Source of the DNA: Longimicrobium sp.
GTDB taxonomy: Bacteria; Gemmatimonadota; Gemmatimonadetes; Longimicrobiales; Longimicrobiaceae
Assembly: GCA_036389135.1 (NCBI GenBank)
Contig: DASVQP010000048.1
Span: 122,399-186,398 of the forward strand
Length of the DNA: 64,000 bases
Direction: 5' to 3'
This document shows positions 40,838 through 49,700 of this stretch, piece after piece. The translations under genes were made by a program, and so were the position numbers. The notes under the pieces are model-generated. The model did not search any database. It was not told the DNA's origin and saw nothing but the letters and a program-made list of their open reading frames with translations. Every line of letters starts with the position of its first letter. Within the stretch, counting starts at the first letter, position 1.

Positions 40838-41980
40838 ATGCGATCCACGCGCACCGTACGCCGCGGTCCAGCCGCGCTGTTCCTCCCCCTCGTGATCCTC
40901 GCGATCTCCGCCTGCAGCGGCGACTCCCCCACCGGCTCCACGCCGACCGAGACGGAGCCGACGACCTCCCCGATGATCGCCGACCCGGCCAACCGCCCGT
41001 TCTTCGGCGGGGCGTACCTGGGCGACGCGCTCAGCACGCCGGAGCACATCGCCGGCGCCATCCGCGACTTCGGGAAGCTCACCGGGAAGCAGCCGGCGCT
41101 GGTGAAGACGTTCCACGACCTGTCGTGCGACTTCTCCGCCACCGGGTGGTGCGGCAAGCTGGTGCGCGAGGTCGTCTCCACCGGCGCCACCAGCTACCTT
41201 GCGCTCGACGTGCGCTGGGCCGGCGGTCCGCGCACCGGGGTGCTGGAGCCGATCATCGCCGGGAAGGCGGACGCCGAGCTGGCGCGCATGGCCCGCCAGC
41301 TCGCCTCGCTGGGCACCGTGGTGCTGGTGGAGCCGGCGTGGGAGATGAACGGCAACTGGGACTACGCCTGGCAGGGGGCCGCCAACGGCGGCGACCGCAA
41401 CGCCCCGGCCCGCTACGGGCAGGCGTGGCGCCGCATCGTGGACATCTTCCGCCGCGAGGGCGCCACCAACGTGCGCTGGGTCTTCAACCCCAACGTAGGC
41501 AACCCGCTCACCAACCGGGCCACCGGCGAGTCGCACTGGAACTGGTACGGCAACTACTACCCGGGCGGCGACTACGTGGACTACGTGGGCGCGCACGGCT
41601 TCAACGCCCCCAAGCTGTGGGGCGGCGACTGGCTGGCCCCGGCCGCGATGTTCGACGGCGCCTCGGCCGACCACATGCTCTCCGACCTGGCCAGGCGCTA
41701 CCCGGGGAAGCCGATCCTGATCGGCGAGTTCGCGTCGGACGAGGGGAGCGGCGACGCCAAGGCGCGCTGGATCCGCGAAGCCTACGCCACCCTCCGCTCG
41801 CACCCCAACGTGGTGGGCGCCGTCTGGTTCAACATGGACAAGGAGACGGACTGGCGCGTGAACTCCAGCGCCGCCTCGCTCGCCGCCTTCCGCGACGCCA
41901 TGCGCGACAGCGGGGTCGCGATGGCCTACAACGAGGCCCCCGCCGCCTCCCGCAGCGCCAACATGCTCGCCTCGCGCTGA
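40838..41980 (+). CDS. Glycoside hydrolase family 26 lipoprotein (beta-mannanase-like), c-di-GMP-controlled
   Basis: A 380-residue secreted lipoprotein (lipobox ISAC, Cys26). The GH26 barrel shows the acid/base Glu169 in EPAWEMNG and the nucleophile Glu297 in ILIGEFASDEG, plus RWVFNPN and WYGNYYPGGDYVDYVG, typical of beta-mannanases and related endoglycanases. The Thr/Pro-rich stretch after Cys26 is a surface linker. The GEMM riboswitch directly upstream ties expression to cyclic di-GMP, the biofilm signal, so the enzyme probably remodels the cell's own matrix rather than food polysaccharide. A strong terminator follows. Confidence 0.88.
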   Translation: MRSTRTVRRGPAALFLPLVILAISACSGDSPTGSTPTETEPTTSPMIADPANRPFFGGAYLGDALSTPEHIAGAIRDFGKLTGKQPALVKTFHDLSCDFSATGWCGKLVREVVSTGATSYLALDVRWAGGPRTGVLEPIIAGKADAELARMARQLASLGTVVLVEPAWEMNGNWDYAWQGAANGGDRNAPARYGQAWRRIVDIFRREGATNVRWVFNPNVGNPLTNRATGESHWNWYGNYYPGGDYVDYVGAHGFNAPKLWGGDWLAPAAMFDGASADHMLSDLARRYPGKPILIGEFASDEGSGDAKARWIREAYATLRSHPNVVGAVWFNMDKETDWRVNSSAASLAAFRDAMRDSGVAMAYNEAPAASRSANMLASR

Positions 41981-41997
41981 GCGGACCGCACGCGAAA

Positions 41998-42036
41998 GCG
42001 CCCCGCCGAGAGATGCTCTCGGCGGGGCGCTTCTTT
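41998..42036 (+). terminator. Intrinsic terminator of the GH26 gene
   Basis: Perfect 15-bp stem GCGCCCCGCCGAGAG (41998-42012)/CTCTCGGCGGGGCGC (42016-42030) with a 3-base loop and TTCTTTTC. It lies between convergent genes and may serve both. Confidence 0.92.
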
Positions 42037-42050
42037 TCTGTATCCGCCCG

Positions 42051-42407
42051 TCAGCGCGGGACGAGGAGGAAGTTGGCGGAGCCGGGGACCCAGAACACCG
42101 AGCCGTTGTTCATGGCGTAGCCGAAGCGGTACTGCGCGGTTACCTGCCACGAGGTGTCGGTGGCGACGGTGGCGAACACGCGGATGGCGAGGAGGCGGTT
42201 GTCGTTCTCGGAGCGCGGCTCCTCCAGCCCCATCCGCATCGGCGACACCAGCAGGCTCCAGTCGTTCACGGTGCCGGATGGGACGTTCACGAATTCTCCG
42301 TGCGCCAGCGTCCCCGACACCGACTTGGGCGCGGGGCGCCGGCCGACGGTCGCGCACCCCGCCGTGGAAAGGATGCAGGCCAGCACCGCGATTCGCCTGA
42401 TGCTCAT
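42051..42407 (-). CDS. Small lipoprotein of unknown function
   Basis: A 118-residue protein with a lipoprotein signal (lipobox TAGC, Cys18) and a mature part rich in beta-strand-forming residues (VNDWSLLVSPMRMGLEE, RLLAIRVFATVATD, AQYRFGYAMNNGSVFW). No family is recognised. It lies downstream of the DUF3131 gene on the same strand, separated by hairpin copy f, so it is probably a separate transcription unit. It may be an envelope component of the local glycan machinery, but only position suggests this. Confidence 0.65.
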   Translation of the reverse strand: MSIRRIAVLACILSTAGCATVGRRPAPKSVSGTLAHGEFVNVPSGTVNDWSLLVSPMRMGLEEPRSENDNRLLAIRVFATVATDTSWQVTAQYRFGYAMNNGSVFWVPGSANFLLVPR

Positions 42408-42443
42408 GGTCTCCGTTGGTTTACAGGGGTGGAACAGCGGGCC

Positions 42444-42579
42444 TCACGCGGAGACGCGGAGACGACGAGAGGGGCGCAGAGATCCAGCCTCTCCCCAACC
42501 ATTTAATTCATCCCCACGCTTCGCGAAAGCTTTGTGTTCGCGAGGCCTCCCTCTCCTGCGTCTCTGCGCCACTGCGTGA
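42444..42579. repeat. Long intergenic hairpin repeat, CGCGGAG type, copy f (long-loop)
   Basis: The right end lies 17 bp from the DUF3131 stop on the minus strand. GGGCCTCACGCGGAGACGC pairs with GCGTCTCTGCGCCACTGCGTGA; the centre is larger than in other copies and contains a second hairpin with AAGCTTTGTG near its middle. Probable terminator for the DUF3131 gene. Confidence 0.75.
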
Positions 42580-42595
42580 GACATGCAGTTGCGGT

Positions 42596-43975
42596 CTAAC
42601 GGACTGCCCGCGGCGCGGGTGCCGCGAGCGGACGGCCGGTCATGCGATAGAGCGCCGCCTCCAGGATCACGGCCGCCGTGTTCACGTTCTCGCCGCCCGT
42701 GGAGCGCCCGTTCGCCTCGTATACGCCGGAGCTCCACCCGGTCGTGCGCCGCGCGTCGGCCACGGTGCGCAGGGCGATGCGCGTGTAGTCGCTGGGAAGG
42801 AGCGCGTGCCATCCCCAGGCGGCCTTGGCGCTCACCCAGCGCTCAGTGCGCGAGGCGTTGTTGGAGCCCTGCGCGCTGACCACGAACGTCTTCCCCTGCA
42901 GGTTCACGTTGTAGTAGTAGAAGTAGTACGGCGGCCGGGGGATGGCGTCCTCGCTCACGATGGTGACCTGCTTGGTCCGCCTGAAGCGCTCGCGCTGCAC
43001 CTCCAGCATCCGCATCGACAGGTCGCGCAGCGGCGGCGTCCATCCCACCTCCAGGCCGTGCAGCACGAACGGCTCGCTGGTGAGGTGGTCCTGCCCGCGC
43101 CGGTCCGCCACCAGCGGCACGCCCAGCACGGTGATGGGGATGGCGTTCACCGCGGGGTTCAGCGCCTGCTCCGCGCGGTGGCCCCACGCCGCGAAGCCCG
43201 CCGCCGCGTACTGCTCGTAGGGGATGCGCCCCTCCACGTACCTCAGCTCACGGCCGGCCGGGGTGAGGGTGGAGCCCCACAGGTAGCCGTCCTTCACCAG
43301 CTCGCTCATGTCCAGCCGCGCCACGACGGAGTCGATCTTGGGCGCGTACTTCGGCTGGTTGGTGCGGATGACGTGCAGCCAGATCAGCATCCGCCCGATG
43401 TCCGTGGCGGACCACCCCGTGCCGCGCCCCGCCGACCTCCAGTCGCGGTCGTCGCGCCCGGCGATGACGCCGGTGCGCGTCGAGTAGTTCTTGCTGAACG
43501 CGATCCCGTCGTACAGCCGCAGGCGGCCGAGCGTGTTGAGGGCCAGGCGCATGCGGCGGTCGTACTCGTCGTCCTCCAGCAGCCCCAGCCGGTTCCCGCA
43601 GTACAGCGCCGCCAGCCCGCTCGCCATGTCCCAGATCGTTGCGTACGGGTATGCGGCGACCGAGTTTACGAGGCCGGTGGACGGCTGGTACTCGCGCTCC
43701 ACGTACACCCAGGCACTCTGGGCGGCCAACATGAAGGCCGCCCGCTCGCCGGGAAGCGTGTCCAGCTCGAAGCGGGGCAGGGGGCGCGACTGGGCCGCAC
43801 GCGCAGCCTGGGCCACACGCGCAGTCTGGGCCGCACGCGCAGCCTGGGGCGCGGGATGTGCGTCGCCTGAACTTCCGGAGCTCCCGTCCGGAGAGGTCAA
43901 CACGAGCCAGCCCCCAATACCGAGCATGAGGGCCGTGGCGTACACCGTGGGATTCTGCACGAATCGGGATTTCAT
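42596..43975 (-). CDS. DUF3131-domain protein, membrane-anchored
   Basis: A 459-residue protein with an N-terminal signal anchor (VYATALMLGIGGWLVLTSP, about 10-28), an alanine-rich low-complexity stretch with AARAAQ/VAQ repeats (about 42-65) and a DUF3131 domain (about 75-450: WDMASGLAALYCGNRLG, AFSKNYSTRTG, GWSATDIGRMLIWL, YEQYAAAGFAAWGH, GGENVNTAAVILEAALYRM). DUF3131 proteins have a glycoside-hydrolase-like alpha-barrel appearance and recur near exopolysaccharide genes; their reaction is not known to me. ATG at 43975. It is divergent from the arginine/threonine-repeat protein and close to the BcsA-type operon, so it may act on the same glucan. Confidence 0.8.
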   Translation of the reverse strand: MKSRFVQNPTVYATALMLGIGGWLVLTSPDGSSGSSGDAHPAPQAARAAQTARVAQAARAAQSRPLPRFELDTLPGERAAFMLAAQSAWVYVEREYQPSTGLVNSVAAYPYATIWDMASGLAALYCGNRLGLLEDDEYDRRMRLALNTLGRLRLYDGIAFSKNYSTRTGVIAGRDDRDWRSAGRGTGWSATDIGRMLIWLHVIRTNQPKYAPKIDSVVARLDMSELVKDGYLWGSTLTPAGRELRYVEGRIPYEQYAAAGFAAWGHRAEQALNPAVNAIPITVLGVPLVADRRGQDHLTSEPFVLHGLEVGWTPPLRDLSMRMLEVQRERFRRTKQVTIVSEDAIPRPPYYFYYYNVNLQGKTFVVSAQGSNNASRTERWVSAKAAWGWHALLPSDYTRIALRTVADARRTTGWSSGVYEANGRSTGGENVNTAAVILEAALYRMTGRPLAAPAPRAVR

Positions 43976-45446
43976 CGTTGGGGCCGGATGGACACGGTCC
44001 GTTGCCCGGGCGGGAAGGCCCCCGCGCGCGCGGCCGCCGGCCCGCAACGGGAGCGTCGCCGCGGCGCTCCTGGCGGGCGTGTGCGCGCTGGCGACGGGCA
44101 AGGTGGCGGAAGCGCAGGCCACGTGCCAGGGGTCGCTCGCAATTTCTTCCTCTTCGGCCCCCGCGCTGGTCAAGTTCATCCCCGCGGCGACGCGCTCCGG
44201 CGTCGTGTTTCACGCCTGGCTGGACACGAACCGCACTCCCTCCGCCGGGCACCTCGTCGTAGAGAACACCAACCCGTACCCCGTGGCGGTCCGCTTCGAC
44301 GCGGTGCTGTGGGGCGCCGCCGGCTCCGTGGCCGGCGGCTCGCGCTGCGTGTGGCTCCGGCCGCGGGAGTTCGCCGTCGCCGTCCACGAGTACCCGGCCG
44401 GAAGGCTGTCGTCGGTAAGGGTCGGCGATGCGGAGGTGAGCCGGATCGAGCCTCCGCCCGTTCGCGTGGCGTCGGGCCTGGTACCCCCCCGCGCCGTTCC
44501 CCGCCCGCGCACCCGCGCCCCCGAGCCCGCACCTTCTCGCCCGGCTTCTTCCGCTCCATCCCGCACCGAGACCGCGACGCCGGCGTTGCTGGAGACGCCG
44601 CCGACCACGCCGGCACGCCGGCGCGACACCGCCGCACCAACCCTTCGCCGCGAGCGCATTCCTCCGACGCAGGTGGTTCGGCGCGACACCGCAACGCGAT
44701 CCACAGCGCCGCGCCGGGAGACGCGTGCGCCGACTGCTCGCCGGGAGACATCTGCGCGAGCCGCGGCCCCACGCCGCGAACCGGCATCGCCAGCGACGCG
44801 CCGGGAAACGCTTGCGCCGACCCGCACAACTCTCGGCGACACACCGGTAGCCTCCGCATCTCGCGGAGTGCCGCCGAACCGTGCGACTCGCCGGGATACG
44901 ACGGTCCGCGCCCCGGCACCTCGCCTGGCGGCGGTCGCCCCCGCGCCGACGCCGCGCCGAGAGACGGCTGCGCCCGACACATCGTCGCGTGCGGCAACAG
45001 TGCTGGCACCGCGCACGCCATCCAGCACATCGGATCCGTTGGCGCGCACGCCCGCGATTACCGCCGACTCGGCTGGCGCAGCCGCGATGACGGCGCGCAT
45101 GGAGGATGAGCCCGCGGACTCGCCGCTGAGCGGTGAGCCGGTGATCGCCCCGAGGCCGGCTCCGTCGCGGTCGCCCGAGGGTGAGTCGGCGGAGTCCTAT
45201 CCGAACGTGGTGCCCGCGTCGAGCGTCGTACCTGAGGGTGCGGGCAGGGCGGATACGGCCCGTCCGGTCAAGCTGAGGGAAGACGCGCCGCCGCTGGCGA
45301 AGACAGGAAAGACGGTGTTCTCGGTGGCCTTCGCGGCGCTCATGGTGCCGGCGGGGATCGTGCTGCTGATGGCCATCGGCGGGGTCGCGTGGCTCCTGGC
45401 CGCCAGCGCTCTGCGGCGCGCATGGCCGGGGAGGCGCCGCGACTAG
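43926..45446 (+). CDS. Membrane protein with RR(D/E)T repeats, unknown function
   Basis: About 506 residues if ATG 43926 is used; that start overlaps the 5' end of the divergent DUF3131 gene by 50 bp, so the true start may lie later at a non-ATG codon. After a hydrophobic segment (SVAAALLAGVCALATG) comes a compact domain with two cysteines in CQGSLAISSSS and GGSRCVWLRP. The middle is a long basic, proline/threonine-rich region with about ten RRET or RRDT units (for example TPARRRDTAAP, RATRRDTTVRAP, PTPRRETAAPDT). A C-terminal membrane helix (VFSVAFAALMVPAGIVLLMAIGGVAWLLAA) is followed by RRAWPGRRRD. It may span the cell wall or anchor a glycan. Coding reality is supported by the clean signal, domain and tail. 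Confidence 0.6.
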   Translation: MRAVAYTVGFCTNRDFIVGAGWTRSVARAGRPPRARPPARNGSVAAALLAGVCALATGKVAEAQATCQGSLAISSSSAPALVKFIPAATRSGVVFHAWLDTNRTPSAGHLVVENTNPYPVAVRFDAVLWGAAGSVAGGSRCVWLRPREFAVAVHEYPAGRLSSVRVGDAEVSRIEPPPVRVASGLVPPRAVPRPRTRAPEPAPSRPASSAPSRTETATPALLETPPTTPARRRDTAAPTLRRERIPPTQVVRRDTATRSTAPRRETRAPTARRETSARAAAPRREPASPATRRETLAPTRTTLGDTPVASASRGVPPNRATRRDTTVRAPAPRLAAVAPAPTPRRETAAPDTSSRAATVLAPRTPSSTSDPLARTPAITADSAGAAAMTARMEDEPADSPLSGEPVIAPRPAPSRSPEGESAESYPNVVPASSVVPEGAGRADTARPVKLREDAPPLAKTGKTVFSVAFAALMVPAGIVLLMAIGGVAWLLAASALRRAWPGRRRD

Positions 45447-45657
45447 CACATTCTGTTAGGATGAAACGTAACATTACACTTGCGCGAGCCCCGGAAACAG
45501 GCTTTTTTGGGGGCAAGCTTCTTGCTTTGGAGTTGCGGGCCCGCCTCACGTCGCCGCACCGGCTGGCGAGAGGTGCCGCGACGCTTTGCCCGCCGCTGGC
45601 CACCCGGCCGACCGTTGTCCAAGGCACACCCTCCTGACACGTATTGCGAGGAACATC

Positions 45658-46761
45658 ATGCCAAAGCCCGTCCAGCGCGCCGTCTCGGCCCCCGAAACGG
45701 CCGACGATGAAGCCGTTTCCGTGAGCACCCCGCCCGCGGCGTCCGCGCAGGACGCGGCTCCCGCGCAAGACGCCGCCGGAGGCTCGTCCACCGCCGCGCT
45801 GGCCGAAGTGCTCGTGCGGCTGCTGGAGCGCGACGGGCCGGTGATGCGCGCCGAGAGCAGCCTGCGCCGCCTGCTGGTGCAGGCGCTGGGACGCGAGCTG
45901 GGGCTGAGCGCTCCGCAGCAGGAAGCGCTCGGGCTGGCGGCGCTGCTGGGCGACCTGGGCGGCTCCAGCGGCGAGCCGGGGCGCAACCTCGCGGTCACAC
46001 TGCAGCTCCTCTCCGGTGTGGCGCTTCCCGAGGCGGCCCGCGAGGCGCTGGCGCACCAGTACGAGCGCTGGGACGGCGGTGGGCTCCCGGCCGGCCTCCG
46101 CGAGGAGCAGATTCCCTTTCCGGCGCGGGTGCTTGCGGTTGCCCGCGCGGCGGCGGCGCTGCTGGGCGAGGGCCGCTCCGGAGCGGCGGCGGTGGTGGAC
46201 GAGCTGCAGCGCCAGGCCGGCAGCGCCTTCGACCCGCTTGTGGTGAGCGTCCTGCGCCGCGTCTTCGCGCAGCGCGAGCGCCACGGCATCGGCTACGGGT
46301 GGGGCGGGCGCGTGGCGGTGGTGCACCCCCTTGAGCTGCGCGCGCTGGAGCTGGCGGCGCGCCTGCACGGCGAAGGCTACGCCACCGAGACGGCCGGCAC
46401 CGCCGCCGCGCTGCGCGAGCGGCTGCGCGCCGGGGCCCCGCAGGCACTGGTGGTGGGCGCCGACATTCCGGACGCCGATGCCGCCGCGCTGGTGCGCGAG
46501 GTGCGCGCGCTGGCCGCATCGCTCCCGGTGCTGGTGGTGGATGCAGCCGACGCCCGCCGTCGCGTGGAGCTTCTCGGCGCCGGGGCGGACGTATGCTTCC
46601 CGCCGGACGCGGAGTTCCCGGAGGTGCGCGCCACGCTGGACGCCCTCCTGCGCCGCGGCGAGGCGACCTTCCCCCGCGAGGCGACGCTCCAGCTTCTCGA
46701 GGAGCCGCGCGACGCGGCCCGTTCCGCGCGCCCGGTCTCCGCGGGGGTGCTGGGGGCCTGA
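45658..46761 (+). CDS. Degenerate HD-GYP / degenerate receiver protein, paralogue upstream of bcsA
   Basis: A 367-residue protein matching the C-terminal third of the 37956 gene at most positions, but without its TPR and linker. The HD-GYP-like part (about 45-235) keeps HQYERWDGGGLPAGLREEQIPFPARVL and GSAFDPLVVSVLRRVFAQRERHGIG but lacks the catalytic HD. The receiver-like part (about 237-345) has Gly in the phospho-acceptor position (LVVGADIPD) and no conserved lysine. ATG at 45658 follows GAGGAA. The stop lies 10 bp before the BcsA-type gene, so it is co-transcribed and probably an inactive sensor that regulates the synthase, perhaps by binding c-di-GMP or protein partners. Confidence 0.8.
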   Translation: MPKPVQRAVSAPETADDEAVSVSTPPAASAQDAAPAQDAAGGSSTAALAEVLVRLLERDGPVMRAESSLRRLLVQALGRELGLSAPQQEALGLAALLGDLGGSSGEPGRNLAVTLQLLSGVALPEAAREALAHQYERWDGGGLPAGLREEQIPFPARVLAVARAAAALLGEGRSGAAAVVDELQRQAGSAFDPLVVSVLRRVFAQRERHGIGYGWGGRVAVVHPLELRALELAARLHGEGYATETAGTAAALRERLRAGAPQALVVGADIPDADAAALVREVRALAASLPVLVVDAADARRRVELLGAGADVCFPPDAEFPEVRATLDALLRRGEATFPREATLQLLEEPRDAARSARPVSAGVLGA

Positions 46762-46771
46762 GACAGGATCC

Positions 46772-49700
46772 GTGACCGCCAGGACGATGCACTCGCCTTC
46801 CGCTCTCGACACCGCACCTGCCCCTCCGGCCACGCCGGAGGGGCCGGACCCGGTTCGGGCGCTGCTGGCGGGGCGGGCCGCGGTGTGGAACGCCATCCTC
46901 CTGGTGACCGGGCCGCGCGCCAGGGCGGAAGGGTGGGGTCCCGAGGCCGCGGTCGCCATCGCGCAGGAGGCGGCGTCGGAGGGGAGGCTGGTGGTGCTGG
47001 CGGAGCTGGACTTCGAGTCGCCGTCGCTGCACCTGCACCTGGGCGTTCCGAACGACGAGGGGGCCGCGGACGTGGTCCTCTTTGGCGCATCGGTACGGCG
47101 CACCGCCCGGCCCGTGGAGGGGCTGGGTTTCTCGTTCCTCCCCTCCGGTGATGCGCCGGACCCGGAGCAGGTGTTCGCGCACCGGCACTGGTCCGTCGCG
47201 CGGGCGGAGGTGGCCCGCGCGGGCGGCCTGCTGCTGTTCTACGCGCCGTTCGACGCGCCGGGGCTGCGCGATCTGGGCGCGCGGCTGGGACACGCGCTCG
47301 CCCTGGCGGAGCCGGACGAGGTGGAGGGGATCCGCCGCGTCCTCGGCTCCCGCTGCGAGGTCGCCGCCGCGCTCGCCCCCGGCGAGCCGGAACCCGCGGC
47401 CGAGGCGTTCGCCGCGCCTCTGCCTGTCGTCGAAGCCCAGCCCGCCGCGGAGCCGCAGCCGTTCGCCGAGCCCGCGGCCGACGATCTGTCCGAAGCGGAC
47501 GCCACCATCGCGGAGCCCGCGGCGGCCTACGACGTCTCCGTGCCGGACCCGGTCGCCGAGCCTGAGCCTGCGCTCGCTGCCGAAGCCGCACCGCTCGCGG
47601 ACGCCACGCCGCTCGATGAGGTCGCGGCACCAGTCGAGGCTCCACCCGTCGAGGACGCTGCGTGGCTCGACGAGGTCGCGCGTTATGTGGAAGCCGAACC
47701 GCTCGGTGAGGTTGCGCCGTCCATCGATGCCGTAGCGCTCGACGAGATTGCGCCGCCCGTCGAGGCCACAGCGCTGGACGACCTGGCGCCGTCAGTCGAA
47801 ACCGCCCCGCGAGACGACATCGCGGAGTCTGTTGAGGCCGCACCGGTTGATGACATTGAACCGGCGTTCGAGACAGCAGCACTCGACGAGGTTTCGCCGC
47901 CGGTCGATGCCGCACCGCTGGATGAAGTCACGACGTTCGACGAGGTCGCGCCGTCCGTCGAGGCCGCGCCGCTGGACGAGATCACGTCCCTCGATGAGGT
48001 CGCGCCGTCCGCGGAGCTGGAGCCCGAGTTCGCAGACGAGGCTACGTCGTCCGGTGATGTCACGTTCCTCAATGAGGTGGCAGCGTTCGATGATGTCTCG
48101 TCCGATGACGAGGCCGTAGCGCTCGGCGAGGTCCCGTCGTCTGCCGAGCTGGAGCCAGGGCCCGCGCTCGCAGCCGATTCGCCCGCGCAGCTCGCGCCTG
48201 AACTGGCGACGGAGCTCCACGTCGATCCCGCGATGGAGCTCTTCACGGAGCCGGATTCCGTTCCTGCGAATCTCGCTGAGGTCGCGCCGGAGCTGGAGAC
48301 GGCGACGGTGCACGAGCTTCCGGCGATGCTGGCCGAGCCGGTGGTGCCGGCGCCGCCGGTGCAGGCGCGCAAGGCGACGCGATACTCGGTGCCGCGCCTC
48401 CCGGAGTGGCAGGAGCGGATGATCCGCATGCTGGCGGTGGTGACGCTTGCGTACGGCGTCTACTACATCTCCTGGCGGTGGACGCAGTCGCTGAACACCG
48501 AAGCGCTCTGGTTCTCCATCCCGCTGGTGCTGGCGGAGACGTGGGGGCTGCTCACGGCGTTCATCATGGTGCACTCCGTGTGGCGTTTGAAGCACCGCGA
48601 TCCGGTGACGCCGGCGGAGGGGCTGAGCGTGGACGTGTTCATCACCTCCTTCGACGAGCCGCTGGAGGTGATCCGCCGCACCTGCGTGGGCGCGCGCGCC
48701 ATCCGCTATCCGCACCGCACCTACATCCTGGACGACGGGAAGCGCGACGAGGTGAAGGCGATGGCCGCGCAGCTCGGCATCGGCTACCTGCGTCGCGAAG
48801 ACAACGCGCACGCCAAGTCGGGGAACCTCAACCACGCGCTGAAGCACACCCGCGGCGACTTCGTCCTGCAGCTAGACGCGGACCACGTGCCGCTCCCGCA
48901 CATCCTCGACCGGCTGCTGGGCTTCTTCGAAGACCCCAAGCTGGCGTTCGTGCAGGCGCCGCAGGACTTCTACAACACGGACGGCTTCACCTACGACGTC
49001 AACGAGTCGTGGCAGCGGATCTGGGAGGAGCAGCGGCTCTTCTTCTCGGTGATCCAGCCCGGCAAGGACTCCATCAACGGAGCCTTCTTCTGCGGCTCGT
49101 GCGCGGTCTTCCGCCGAGAGGCGCTGGAGTCGATCGGCGGCTTCGGCACGCACAGCATCACCGAAGACATCGAGACCTCGCTCCTGCTGCACGCCGCGGG
49201 GTGGCGGTCGGCGTACTACGGCGAGAGCCTGGCGTACGGGCTGGCGGCGGGCTCGGCCACGGCGTTCCACGTGCAGCACCTGCGCTGGGGGCAGGGGGCC
49301 ATGCAGGTCCTCCGCCGCTTCAACCCGCTCGCCCACCCGGGGCTCACCCTGTCGCAGCGCGTGTCGTACTTCGGCTCGCTGACGGCGTACGTGGGCGGGG
49401 TGCAGAAGCTGGTGTTCTACTGCGCGCCGCTGGTCTTCTTCCTCACCGGCGCGCTGCCCATCAAGGCGGTGGACCGCGAGTTCCTGCTCCGCTTCCTGCC
49501 GTTCCTGCTCCTCTCGTTCATCCTTTCGGACCTGGTGTCGCGCGGCACGGCGAACACCTGGATGTCCGAGCGCTACCAGATGGCGAAATTCTGGACGTAC
49601 ACCCGCGCGGTGGCGTCCGTGCTGTGGCCGCGGCCGCTGCGCTTTACCGTCACTCCAAAGGGGCCGGGGCACGTACCCTTTCGCACCTACGCGCCGCAGG

